A stretch of 64,000 bases of DNA from Perkinsus olseni (Eukaryota; Perkinsozoa; Perkinsida; Perkinsidae): positions 62,001-126,000 of the forward strand of contig JABANP010000031.1 in NCBI GenBank assembly GCA_013115135.1, read 5' to 3'. Shown here piece after piece: positions 53,525-64,000 of the stretch. A model generated the notes under the pieces. It worked only from the letters and a program-made list of their open reading frames with translations, did not search any database and was not told the DNA's origin. Within the stretch, counting starts at the first letter, position 1. Each line of letters opens with the position of its first letter. The position numbers were made by a program, and so were the translations under genes.

Positions 53525-54825
53525 GGTTGTTAGTGGACGTCTCTCGACTCTCGTTACTGTTGTCGGGATTGATCCTGGTCGTAGTCCGATTCTGATAGTG
53601 TTGGTGCATCCAAAGATCAGCCTGGGGAGAACTGAATAGGTCAAAGTGGATATTGTAAAATGCTGACTGCTCGTACACTCAAAAGCATCATCTTCTTGCA
53701 TCATAGACTCGACCGAACTCAAGTGTTCGGAGCTTGCTCGTATCCCAAGTGCAACCACGTCTCGTTGAAGGTCGGCGGGGATCTACCATTATAATATACA
53801 CCATCTCTCGGGCATTGATGATTCGATCTATCCTGCGTACATAGAAAGCTCCCATCGTGTTGTTATTCAGCTGTCGATGAGTTGCCTGCTGGCCTTATCC
53901 CTCCGACTGCTGTCCTTGTTTGTGGCCCCTGAAGACAGCCTTGCTGCCCATCTCATGGACGCCGCCCTGCTCACGTTGAGGGTTCTCGGTGTTGTCACGA
54001 TGCTTGTTAACCAGGGCGATGCCAGGGGGAAACAGGTAATAGGATGTTTCGAAAGGATATGTGGCTGGTCCACCGTGAATCGCTTTTCTGCACGTTGATA
54101 CAACTAGTCGAATGGGTGGATTGATAGGTTTTTATTGATAGCGCAATTTTGAAGTCAAAACACGTTAGAAAGTTGCGCAGGTAGGAGATGGCAATCTTCG
54201 TATTATCATTTGTATTATGTTTTTCGGGGCTGTGAGTTGATAATAAATACATACATGTCAAATACTTCTTGATTCAAGAATCTTGAAATGGATTTTTGTG
54301 TATGGTCTTAATGCTACTGTGCATGTATGATGGGCCTTGACTAGACTACCCAGAAGTGAGCAGGAAGATAAAATTTCATTTTCAGGAGAAGTTGTCGGCC
54401 CCCGTTCGGTCATCTTCACACGCAAGGTCAGCGACTCCAACAAGGTATCATAGAAGGCAAGGAACAGTGAGAACGCCAGAATTCAGTGAGGGGGGAGAAA
54501 TGTGCTTACTGGGATTCGAACCGGGGTGCGAGGTGCCTGTTCGTCTAGCGTGTGCCTTTCACGCAGCTAGATGTTGCTTTATCGTCTCCTTTTGTGATCA
54601 TCAGGATCGCCGATTGTAGAGGGTTGTCGGCCGAGAGTGGGTTCGTCGTGAACGGAGCGAAGCGAAGCGATTCATGTTTTATCAATTTACTGTAGCATGA
54701 GATATTAGTTGTTACTAGTGAATCAAGTGAAGTTGAGTTGGGTGGGATTGAACTTGGGTCGGTCGTATGCAAGTCCATGGTGGGTCCCGGTTAAGCTGAT
54801 TGCCGATAGGTTTAAAGCTTGTTTA
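53525..54825. other. Region with two isolated tRNA T-arm copies
   Basis: No gene resolved. Inverted T-arms lie near 54508 (GGGATTCGAACCGGGG) and 54749 (GGGATTGAACTTGGG), just upstream of the EEP gene, perhaps in 5' UTR introns. A short TM-like frame (SCLLALSLRLLSLFVAPEDS) lies at 53877-54098. Confidence 0.4.
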
Positions 54826-57373
54826 ATGATGAGTAGTGCTACTACGGCTCCAATTGGAAAGGTTACGAAAAGGCGGGTGAGCACCAGTAAAGGGACGATG
54901 GAGGATCTCACTGTACTCACCTACAATGTTGATACCGCTATCAAAGATATGCCTCAACGAACCAAGATACTGATTGAGGTAATACAACCTAATTACCCAG
55001 GTGGCACGATTGTAGATAGTAGAGGGGTAAGGGATTCCGTCAGGAAATTTCTCTGCATAGCGATTTTTCTGGCGGTTATTTAAGGGCTCGTAGTTGTGCA
55101 ATATGTTTTTTATAGTGCCCGCTGTAATCGGGATCAGCAACCTGTAGGAGTGGAAGCGGCGTTATCTTTCCTGAAGCTTTCGGAAAGATTTAACTTGGAC
55201 GTATCAGCCGAATCGATGACATATAGCTAGATTTCGTGTTTGATAAAACTTGAGTGGTTCTTCGCCTGCTACACCATTGCTGCCTCTCAGTGTCTCCAAA
55301 ATCGTGATTATGATGTCGTATGTTTACAAGAAGTATTCAGTAGTGCTATGAAGGAAGCCATCACCAACGGCCCTCGAAGATCAATATTATGTAATGCTAG
55401 TGGCCCTGCTCCTCCGCTCCTCCGATACTTCTTGTATCTTTCTCAGATCTTATCAGCAGATCATTCCGCGCCATTCTACCCCTTCCAGTCGTTCCTACCA
55501 TCGATGCTGCTCACCATCGTGGCCAATGCTTTTCCACCGTAAGTAAAGGCCGCTGGGGGCCTCCTGATTTGCCTGGGAATAGAGATCTGACCACTCTTCT
55601 ATTTTCGTGGCGCGCGAAATATCTCCCGTCCGATCCATCACTAGAAGCTGGCTTCCTTGCATTCCGCATCTCTTTGCTGCCGGCGAGTATACTGGGCACG
55701 TTGTGAAGGACGTGCGATGTGGAAATAACTGGCATTCGTGTCTTTCTCAGGATTCTGCGGGCCCTGGCTTTCATCGCCGCAATTCTCCTCTGCCCTCCGG
55801 TTATGAGGTTGGCCTCACAATATGTGAGTCTGGCTAGCGGCATGGTCTTCTTCGTCGTCTCCTACTCCGAAAGGTCCGGGGTTCGAATACCTGAATGTCC
55901 TTACCGGGGGTCGAACTTGCGCGAGTTTCCACCCTCAGGTTTTCCACTGTCTCCAATACGCCAGCGCCTTCCACAGCGAAGGTCGTTCTCAACCTTTCGA
56001 CTACATGGGCCTCACGATCCTTCTCAATAAGAAGAGGTTCAGTGACGCACAAGTAAGGAAAGTGTCGCGCGCCACGAAATTCATTCTGGCTTCGTCGGGT
56101 CAGGTTGAATGTGCGGAGCCGTTTCAAGTGCAAGGTTATACTGCCCCAGTTACCGGATGGGGTTGGATATGGTTGTGGGTAAGCAACTCCGTCACTGCGC
56201 CACGAAATTATTAAGTATCTTTCCATCTGTACCAGGTGGAATGGACCTTCCTTCGTCCGGGGTATCTGATTGTCTCCGGCGAGCTCAGTGGCGCGGCTGG
56301 TCAAATTCTAACTATAGTGGACCTTCATTTTGTTCTTGGAAGGGAGAGAGATTGTGTGAACCCTAACAGGAAGGCGCAGGCTGACGAGATACTCTGGGCC
56401 GTGGATCAGTAGGTCCCGGGTTCGATCCCCGGGAGGGTTCATTCTACCTCTCTTCGAAAAGGTACTCTCCTAAGAACTCCCAAGTTATCGTGTGTGGTGA
56501 TCTCAATTGCTCGACTTTCACTTTGGATGAGGACAAGATGGATCACGTAGAGCTGATGGTGAGAACGGACTTGTGCATGCGTGCAATTTTATTGTGTCCC
56601 CTGTCCCTTGGTAGATGTTTAGTCGTAACAAGTATCATGATGCTCTGAAGGTCTTCAATCCCGAGGCCGGCCGACTTCCTGACGACCAAATGCGTAAGGT
56701 CGTCACCAAGGCCCTTGCGGCAAGGCATCGCGATGAGGGCGTTGAGAAATCGCAAGAGAGCAAGAATCCTGATAAATCTGCCGATGAGAAGAACGACGAG
56801 TCGCTTGAAACAGAGATCGCTGATGACGAGCCGAAGATTCAAGAGATAAGCGAGGACGAAGCTCCACTAGTCGCCAAAGATACCGTTGAGGAAACGCAAG
56901 ATTGCAAGAAAGTGGCGGAGCTCGACTCGGAAGTCGAAGAATCTCTGGAACGCCTGAAGTTGCCGATCACTTGGGATGGGGTGAGTCGCCTCGAGCGAAG
57001 CGCTGCCGCAAAAGCAGCTTTTGAACGACAGGTGAACAACCCGAAGACGCGGATCAGCGATCCCGGTGCCGAGTTGCGCTGCGACTACGTCTTTCTGAGG
57101 GATGCACCAGAACCGGAGCTGAGGACGATCAAACTGGTTGAGAAGGAGGTTGGGCTAGGTTCACTCGTGCAAGGCTTCACAGCCATTCCTTGTCAGATGC
57201 GTATTGTGTTCGACGGGCTGACCAGTCCCGCTGAAGGCGTTGCTCCCCTTCCTATTGTTTCTGATCACTACGGGGTTCAAGTAAGACACTTTACTGAGCT
57301 GATTTCCCAGGCGCTGCGGCTTCTCAGGTCTCCTTCGCACTGGAGAGAGTGTCGTCGTGAAGGCATCGGATGA
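54826..57373 (+). CDS. EEP-superfamily phosphodiesterase with hydrophobic insert
   Basis: Endonuclease/exonuclease/phosphatase fold hydrolase (sphingomyelinase, TDP2 and inositol phosphatase relatives). Active-site blocks in order: DLTVLTYNVDTAI (Asn), YDVVCLQEVFSSAM (metal-binding Glu), MGLTILLNKKRF, LTIVDLHFVLG (cf. THL), VIVCGDLNC (GD-N) and PIVSDHYGVQ (SDH). Between the Glu block and MGLTILL are three hydrophobic stretches ([40 protein letters not shown]) not usual for the fold. They suggest membrane association. Introns placed in phase: 54979-55290, 55539-55644, 55687-55750, 55824-55938, 56053-56103, 56179-56235, 56409-56461 and 56559-56612. The start is the first of two Mets; the stop is at 57371-57373. 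Substrate is unknown. Confidence 0.85.
55539..55644 (+). repeat. Introner-like intron, CGCGCGCCACGAAATT family
   Basis: This 106-nt intron (GTAAGT donor, ATCACTAG acceptor) contains ATTTTCGTGGCGCGCGAAAT. It joins ANAFP to SWLPCIP in phase 2. Confidence 0.85.
55824..55938 (+). repeat. Composite intron with two opposed tRNA T-arms
   Basis: This 115-nt intron joins RLASQY to VFHCLQYA in phase 0. It holds CCGAAAGGTCCGGGGTTCGA then ATACC in sense, and GGGGGTCGAACTTGCGC in antisense about 25 nt later. Confidence 0.85.
56053..56103 (+). repeat. Introner-like intron, CGCGCGCCACGAAATT family
   Basis: This 51-nt intron contains GTCGCGCGCCACGAAATTCA. It joins RFSDAQ to VECAEPF in phase 0. Confidence 0.9.
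56179..56235 (+). repeat. Introner-like intron, GCGCCACGAAATT variant
   Basis: This 57-nt intron contains ACTGCGCCACGAAATTATTA. It joins GWIWLW to VEWTFLR in phase 0. Confidence 0.9.
56409..56461 (+). repeat. Introner-like intron, tRNA T-arm family (sense)
   Basis: This 53-nt intron starts GTAGGTCCCGGGTTCGATCC then CCGGG, an intact 5-bp T-stem and loop. It joins WAVDQ to YSPKNSQV in phase 2. Confidence 0.93.
56559..56612 (+). repeat. Introner-like intron with TGTGCATGCGTGCA
   Basis: This 54-nt intron contains TTGTGCATGCGTGCAATTTT. It joins HVELM to MFSRNKY in phase 0. Confidence 0.88.
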
Positions 57374-57470
57374 GTTTCTGTAGAGTTGGCCATTCGTTAA
57401 GCGTCGAATGAAAGCGTTTAAAAACAAATCGTTCAACATTTATACTAAGGCCGGGTTGCGTTAGTCAGGA

Positions 57471-57963
57471 ATGGAATCTTTTCTGTGCGCGTTTTCGGAG
57501 ATGTTTTTGGCTCATCACATTCCGGGTGTGAGTGGGCATTTGAACCCTCACCCTTGCCAAGAGGCTGACGTGGCCGACTGCGCACTGAAGGCCCTTCGGG
57601 AGAGGATCCTGTACGGCGAGTCGCCGATGGATAACATCAACCATGACGATTATGATCCACAGAGAGCCCTCCACTGTAGCGTAATTTCGTGGCGCAGTGA
57701 CGCTTGATTGACTCCCACGGACGCCCAGATACAGTTCCGGATCCTTATGGTGATCATAACCATCATCATCCCGTGCCGCGCAAGACCTCGTCTTCTTTCG
57801 CCGGAAGAAGATTTCATAGTAACAACAAGTCTCACGTTTCGTTGGGTTCCCCACTCCTTTCGCCGACGTACGGCGAATACGCCCTCTGTCTTGTTGGATT
57901 CGTGATTATCCAAGAGAGTTCCGAGTCGGGAGTGAATAAGCAAACGTTGACCGGAGCATGTGA
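57471..57963 (+). CDS. Unrecognised gene, exons around a CACGAAATT intron
   Basis: Exons read NINHDDYDPQRALH then YTVPDPYGDHNHHH, SPLLSPTYGEYALCLVGFVI and ESGVNKQTLTGA. The junction across 57674-57726 is in phase 1 (T|AT). A GTGAGT follows the last block at about 57960, so the gene continues. A C-terminal continuation or neighbour of the EEP gene is possible; no family recognised. Confidence 0.5.
57674..57726 (+). repeat. Introner-like intron, GCGCCACGAAATT variant (inverse)
   Basis: This 53-nt intron begins GTAGCGTAATTTCGTGGCGC then AGTGACG. The flanks are coding and in phase. Confidence 0.8.
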
Positions 57964-58099
57964 GTGAAGCTCCGTGCCGAACTGTGGACAATGCGAGTTG
58001 GTGTGAATCTATGTCGCACTAGAATGATTATCCCACGGGTTCTAGTACAGAGTTTGATAGAAAAGTCGCGAAGCGCGTCGATTGGCTAGTACGGTTACT

Positions 58100-58907
58100 G
58101 TCAACTAGGATGGGATGAGAACAAACTCGCGATGGTCGCCCAGCAGGTGGGTCCTCGTTCGCCACCACGTCGGAAGAGCAAGTACATCGGCTGGGGGATG
58201 GGACGTTCGCTCTGGTTAACGAATCTGTGAGGAAGTTGGCACAGGTGAGCAATAAGTCGCTTGATTGTCTTCTCGCGATCACATAAGCTCGATCGAATCG
58301 CACCCGGCCGTCCTACTGAATATACTGGAAATCGACAAAGAAAGAAGGGTCTGGTCATTGCTCCAGGCTTAGCACAGAAATTTCGTCGCTGCTGAATTCA
58401 ACAACACTACCGCGTTCAGCATAGGGCTGAGTTCTCTCGTATCTCCTCAGTGGGTGTGTGGTATCGGTGTAACCGTGGCATCATCAGGGGTCAGTTTGGC
58501 GGCCCTCAGTAACATCTGGCCCCAAATGTTCCAACTGAGGTAAGCGACGCTACAGGCGTTGCCTCACCACGTTGTTTAGTAAATCGGAAGAATCTGCTGC
58601 GAGGGAAGCTTCCGATGAAACTGATGAGGATCCGCCAGCTCGGGTGAGTTCTTTTCGACTGCCATTCGCGATTCATTCAATTCACAGGGAGAGATTTCCG
58701 GTAAAAAGATTCCCGTTACTCCTAGGTGGCGATAGAGAGCATAAACGCCTCCGATGTCACCATCCACCGCCCGCCGACAGACGCGGTCGTCACACCCCTC
58801 GCAAGCTCGCGTAGTGTACATAATATTGTGAGCAATAGCCTCAGTGCTTTCCTCAAGCGAGCAGAATTCAATGGCGATGATGATGATACTGATGCTTCTG
58901 TAAGTTG
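58100..58907 (+). CDS. Unrecognised multi-exon gene
   Basis: Plus-strand blocks DGTFALVNESVRKLAQ, then FNNTTAFSIGLSSLVSPQWV then CGIGVTVASSGVSLAALSNI (hydrophobic), KSEESAAREASDETDEDPPA and VAIESINASDVTIHRPPTDA then LSAFLKRAEFNGDDDDTDAS look like consecutive exons with GTGAG donors between them. No family recognised; boundaries approximate. Confidence 0.4.
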
Positions 58908-59877
58908 ACTTCATGGCGAGATGGTGATCGTCTCTAGCCTAACAGTGTTGAGTGTTTGACGAGGTTAAAGGTTGAAACACCACCCTGGGGATCTTGAAAC
59001 GCGCGAGGTAGAAGTATCGTCGAAAGTGGGAGACGAGTTGCTTGCAACCACTTTATGGTTGATGAGTAGAAGAAAGAAGCATTGAGATTTTGTTCCAATC
59101 GAACGGCTACTTCGGCGCGACAAAACCTTCTATGAATATAAACAATACCTCTGGTTTCGTTCACGCAAAGATTCTGCAGAACCTCCTAGGTCGAGGTCCA
59201 CACCAGCCCGAGGAAGGTGCACGGCACATACTCTAGATTGCAGCATGCATGCTACCCATCACTGAAGGCCCTTCAGTGAAGGGCCAATCGCCATTGAGCT
59301 AGTTGCTCTTGCCGTCAATTGACGGGTAAGAACGAATTTTCCCTGTGGGCAGGATCGACCTCGTTATGTGTTCGGGCGAAGATAATCGGAACAAGTACCA
59401 TTACAGAAGTTTCCTTCGGAAAGAGTCTCCACATGACTTGTACCATCAAATTACTGAGAATGGTGGTATGTATAATACTAATTTTTAACATTCGTTCGTG
59501 CAATTACATCATCAAACCATCAATGACATATCGCTACAACTCACTATCCGCTTCCGCAATATGATGCTGCTTCCAGAAAAGCACAAGCATTTGACCCCAA
59601 TCGTTAGCGTTTTTCGGCTCCACGCACTCATCGGGGTTTTCCAAACTCAACAACGGCGCAAGCAGAATTCAGACTTATCCGAACACGCTTAAAAAGTTCA
59701 CCAAACAATCATCAGCAGCAGCAGCAGCACCAACGCATTCCAGCGGACTGCTAACAACGACTCGAACGGAATTGCCAAAAAGTTGAACTACGCCACCACT
59801 GGCTCTTCTTGAACGACTTCGGGAGCTGATGCTCTCATTGCAACACTCGGATCCGATGTGCTGAAACAAGAGAACCG

Positions 59878-62002
59878 TCAAGATCTAATCAGCAACGCAG
59901 GGAGCGCAAATCGACGGAAACAACGGGGAAGAACAAGTGAGGCAAATTAGATGGCAGACGATTTACCTGTTTGCGGCAACTAGGCAAGCGGGAGGCTGCT
60001 CATAGTCACCGTCGGCCAGGAGCTCGCAAAGATAACCCTGGAAATCTGTGTAGACGCTCGTCGGCAACGCTGTGCCGTCCGGCTTAGTCAGGAGTGGACC
60101 CTGAGCAGAGCCAAATACAGTCCCCTTAGACTGAGACTTAGGGGGCCTTATTCCCGCAGCAAACGCGGCCTCTACCAGCGAGGAGCCACCATGAACAGGG
60201 GAATTCCATCAAAACCCTTACCCCAGCGACCGGCATCGAGACCTCGGCAGTGGCGTTCTTCGACTGCATGAAGAGATCTTCATTCTTCGTGTAATTGTAG
60301 TGGCAATGTTCAACCGCGCCGAACTTGGCGCCCTATAATAAAATACACTACCACACAGAAAATAAGTTGAGATCAACCACCATAAATAAACGAGAATCCA
60401 CAAATAGAAGCCGAAAAGGGAAAAACGTTGGAAACATAATTTTTTTAACAGCTGAGCTCCACGGAACGTTCGAAGGACACGACCTACCGTGAAGCCTGGA
60501 ACCACTCCAATGCAGCCGGCAGCAACTGCCTCTAGCTTGAATTGGAACTAAAGGCAGCGGGGAATCGTGAAATACGAGCCGAAAAGCACTCGGTGCTTGC
60601 TCACCCAGAAGGCCATGACATCAGTGAAATTCTGTAGTCTATTGGTAATACACGCGACCGTCTCCAAAGCGCTGACAGCGTCGCCATCAAAGGCATCTGG
60701 GAGCGTCAAGTGTCAACGCCAACGCATTAGCCCGCTAGGGCCCCTCACCAATGACACAGCGCTGATAGGCATTGAGAGCACACTCAGAAGTGCCGTGGAT
60801 GCAGGAGGCCCCTCCACCGAAGGACGGTACCATTTGACCGTAGGGCACCAAACTTATGTTCAGATTAGCATACCTGGCTGAATTGAATCAGACAGGCAAG
60901 GCGAGTGATAGTTCCACTGACCCCTTGAAAGAAGCCAAGGCGGGGTTGAGTTGCTCACTGATGAACGTGGTGCTGGCGGGGTCGAGAGAACCATAGTACC
61001 TGAGTGTTGAGGGAAGGGCATCAGGGAGAGAGGATCAACCCAGACCCTACAAGCTGAGAGAGATGGTCGGTCGGCACACCCGAGGCATTTCGTAGCTGTT
61101 ATTCTTCAGGTAGCCGCAAACGTAACCTTTGAAATCGGCGTAAGCGTCGGGCATCTGTTGGCCCTTTTCGTCGGTGAGCCAAGGGACGTACTGCAAGCAG
61201 AGTTTCTGACAGTACTAACACCTGCTTCGGTGGCTCTAGGCTATCAGTCTCGTTCTTGGCGGCTTCTTCGAGTCTGGCTGACCACTCGGAAGAGGTGTAG
61301 CACATTTCGACCTCGGCGAACCTCATGCCCTGAAGCTGACGATGGATCGAGGAAACGCGGGGTGAACGGCGATACATTGAAGTTGGTGTCCTCTAACACG
61401 CACATCAGAGCGAACGTCTCCATCGGTATCTGCACCAGAAAAGTAGCGGTTGCGTTAACCGAGTTGACTCACATAATCAACGCCGGTGAAGTTGTAATTT
61501 TTGAACGCTTTTTCCATGCACAGGATAACCGGAAGGTACTTCGCCGGGTCGTTGTCGAAGACATCTGCGTTGTTATGAAGTCAAACTCTTGCCGAGCTTG
61601 ATGAAGCTTACCAATAATGCATCGATGGTAGGCGTTACCCGCACACTCGGTGTCACCGTGCTGACAGGTGCCGTTGCGAACGTTGCCGTAGGGGATTAGT
61701 TTCATATCCAGATTCACGAACCTGAGCAGTTGTCGAATACAGCATTCGCACACCGAGATGCGGCTCTCACTTAGCGGTCTCCGGATCATCGATAAATGGA
61801 GCGACCTGGTCAACCATGAACCTCTGACAATAGGGGCACAGGGTCTCGTAGTATCTGAAGAGAGTTGTTCGAGCAGGGATGGGAGGGGACGACAGGCGTA
61901 CAGTTGAAAATGAAGCGCAGGGGGAGCGGGAGTTGAACTTTTGTAGGCTTTATAGCCAGCAAACGCTGCGACTGCCGCAACCGTAGAGACGATCTTAATC
62001 AT
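59878..62002 (-). CDS. Tandem-domain GILT thiol reductase, second domain lacking CXXC
   Basis: GILT enzymes reduce disulfides in endolysosomes. The N-terminus is a signal anchor (MIKIVSTVAAVAAFAGYKAY). Domain 1 reads ALHFQLYYETLCPYCQRFMV (catalytic CPYC), VNLDMKLIPYGNVRNGTCQH then GDTECAGNAYHRC, ETFALMCVLEDTNF, VEMCYTSSEWSARLEEAAKN, QYVPWLTDEKGQQMP and a VCGYL end. After a 59-nt-scale intron, domain 2 starts TISLSLYYGSLDPASTTFIS: the CXXC position is DPAS. It continues ANLNISLVPYGQMVPSFGGG, SCIHGTSECALNAYQRCVIG and TALPTSVYTDFQGYLCELLA. The stop is at 59878-59880. The phase-2 join between domains supports one polypeptide, but two adjacent genes cannot be excluded. Confidence 0.82.
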
Positions 62003-62732
62003 GATGACTAGGTGTAGGTGAAGCAACCAGCTAACGAGGAAGTGGAGGAAAGGAAGGGCTATGAGAGACTTGTCCAAGCGTGATGAGACGGTTTCAGCAC
62101 GCGTGCACATCAAAAAGTATCTTGCGCATGCGTGCAGTAGACTTTTTATGTTACATTCCGATGGACACCCTTCGATATTCCACCTACACTGCTATAAGTT
62201 TGAAAGTCTATACTACTTACTATTGATTGATAGCCTGTGCTGCTTGCGGGCGTTTGTCTGTCTGTTTGGCTGGTTAAGACCATTGATGAACGTTTCACCT
62301 GTGATCCGTATGATCTACCATGTCAGGCGTGCCCGTTTCCACCCAAAAAAACAACACTGCTACGCTTGGTAGCGGCATCGAGACAGAGCTGGTCGTCCGA
62401 CCATGCGGATGTGTGCAGGATATTGTGAAGACACTCGCAATCGTGTTCGTGCAAAGTAACCTGCGGTTTCGACGGAGGCCACTGACCTAGAGTCTCCGAC
62501 TCAGTTTTTCTATCGCTTTCGCTTCCTCTCGTTGTTGTTTCAGCGACAACTCTCTCTCATTGGTTGCAATTCTCACGGGAATGATGAAAATGCCTGTGAT
62601 TTCTTGAGTTGTTTATCATTGCCGCGCAGGCGTGTGGAACCTGACAAAATGTCGCTCGTCCAACGGCGGCGAACAATAATTCTCGCGCGCCACGAAACTA
62701 GAATCGTGTTGGTGTTGTTCGTCATCATGTTG
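62003..62732. other. Spacer between divergent genes
   Basis: It holds GCGCATGCGTGCAG (62124-62137) and CGCGCGCCACGAAACTA (62686 region), both intron-family motifs, upstream of divergent coding regions. No gene resolved. Confidence 0.35.
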
Positions 62733-63020
62733 TGATGGCCGTTGCCTCTCCCTATGAAAACGAGCTCGATGCAGCAATCGACAAACTCCGGTCTCTGACG
62801 GCTAAGCAGGGTAAGTTCTCCCACACAATCAACTTCAAGTCGATTATCAAGTTGCGTGAACCATAGAAGGACACTAACACTATCTGTTGTTGTTTTTATT
62901 GTTCACAGGGTTCCCTTGCAGCCTCGCGCTCCGAGAGGACCCTGGCCATCATGTTCGGTGGAAAGAAGAAGGCGAGAAAAGCAAAGCAGCGGCGTGTTGC
63001 TCGAACTGGTAGGCCGAACA
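62733..63020 (+). CDS. Short Lys-rich protein, two exons seen
   Basis: MAVASPYENELDAAIDKLRS then LTAKQ is followed by an intron (GTAAGT donor). An exon reading ASRSERTLAIMFGGKKKARK then AKQRRVART follows if the acceptor is CTTGCAG. An alternative acceptor, GTTCACAG, changes frame. The C-terminus is strongly basic. No family assigned. Confidence 0.45.
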
Positions 63021-63428
63021 CTGCGGCCTCTTTCACAGAATATTTTTGGAAAAATTTTTGGTGTAAAAGTGAATACTGAGAAAGAACTCTGAATGATACA
63101 ATTCTTGAGCAACTTCCGAATTTTTGTCTTTTCGTTTTTTTCATACCAAATTTTTCGTATTTGTTTCTCGTGAAATAGGAATTTCTCGCCTCGTGATGCG
63201 CCGTAGTATATGATGACAATCATCAGGATATTGAATCGATGGTGAATATCCTAGCCACAAATTTATTTGCTTTTCCGTAATTGGTGACGACAACAATGAG
63301 ACAGAAGGTCTTCGCTACGAGAGCAGAGTTAATCTTCGAGTTCCGCGCCGGGCCTCACGCCAAAAAATCGCTCGTCTGCATGATCCCTTCCCACTATTGC
63401 CATCGTCAACTACTTTTTCAGTTTCGTC

Positions 63429-63614
63429 TCATCCAAAAGCATCGCCATCTTTGGCCCACCAATTCCAACGCAACAGGTAGTAGCCTGCGGTCATCGTCAT
63501 CACCAGCGCAGAACCGAACTTCTGGCGCATTCTGAGGTGGATGTGCTGCCTCTTTACCGCGATGTCTGTCTGTACAGTTGGAAATGAACCGCTGGGGTGG
63601 TTCGTGGTTCTCAT
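63429..63614 (-). CDS. Possible small membrane protein
   Basis: A minus-strand frame ends MRQKFGSALVMTMTAGYYLL then RWNWWAKDGDAFG. It has one potential membrane segment and an aromatic C-terminus, as in small respiratory-complex subunits. There is no further support, so it is a tentative call. Confidence 0.3.
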   Translation of the reverse strand: MRTTNHPSGSFPTVQTDIAVKRQHIHLRMRQKFGSALVMTMTAGYYLLRWNWWAKDGDAFG

Positions 63615-64000
63615 CTCGAACGCTTGCGGGATGAATCTTCGATAGTCGTTTTGTGAAGGAAATTTATACTGTTTTCACCGCGATGAAAGGAAGTCTCTCT
63701 GGTTTAATATACCTCTGAGGAGAGCTTCTTGACAATCCGTCTGATTGCACTGCATGTCAATGCTACAGAGAGCCCCCAACTGAGCACATCGGCTTCGAGT
63801 CTAACTAAGCCGGAACCGTAAGCGTTGGACTATAAACTCACAGACACAACACAAAAAATCTATGAAAGATATCCTTGGAAGTACGCTTCCATACCCTAAT
63901 TGTCTAACAAGAGCTGGTTTATGAAAATTGAGATCGGTTTTGATTGCAAGTTTGCAGTAAACTTAAGACAGTAGGCGCCCTCCTTAATAGCGATTCGTTA

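Overview
This is a nuclear window from an intron-rich protist. The best guess is an alveolate of the Perkinsus / dinoflagellate-relative group. The reasons are: nearly every recognisable gene is split by many short GT-AG introns (mostly 38-115 nt), base composition is balanced, lineage-specific secreted-protein families lie in tandem, and one 22-nt match resembles the dinozoan spliced leader. All protein calls come from reading reconstructed exons by eye; nothing was searched against a database.

Layout. 1-3.1 kb: no gene supported, several short perfect palindromes. 3.1-17.5 kb: five collinear minus-strand genes: a small basic protein, a La-related protein of LARP7 type (La motif, RRM, Ser/Asp linker, second RRM), a complete poly(A) polymerase (14 exons), a Maf-type nucleotide pyrophosphatase, and a membrane-anchored protein with a PAM2-like motif. 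18.4-19.3 kb: a plus-strand acidic protein. 20.7-26.7 kb: minus-strand arrays of two secreted families, the last copy decayed. 28.5-33.8 kb: plus-strand TXNDC9-like phosducin/thioredoxin-fold protein, an unrecognised multi-exon gene, and ARF1. 34.9-35.7 kb: an AT-rich element with terminal inverted repeats. 35.8-41.7 kb: four tandem copies of a secreted-protein gene, the third a pseudogene. 43.2-44.6 kb: Rab5 (minus). 46-51.1 kb: minus genes including a DUF1445 hydro-lyase-like gene. 52.9-58.9 kb: plus-strand membrane protein, an EEP-superfamily phosphodiesterase and unassigned exons. 59.9-62.0 kb: a tandem-domain GILT protein whose second domain has lost the CXXC.

Main discovery. The introns are colonised by several dispersed repeat families. 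The most striking carries the T-arm / pol III B-box of a tRNA (GGTTCGATCC), in either orientation, inside introns of only 44-115 nt whose removal restores reading frame in PAP, LARP7, Maf, TXNDC9, the PAM2 protein and the EEP gene. Other families carry CGCGCGCCACGAAATT, AATCGATC...CCGTTTCA / GCGCGCGCCCATTTGATCGATT, CAAGATTTCAAG, TTCGCTCCGCC, CTAGAGGTGTCAG, TGTGCATGCGTGCA and GATACGC palindromes. Some introns hold two families at once. Together they look like active or recent introner-type intron gain, with tRNA 3' halves or a tRNA-derived SINE as one source.
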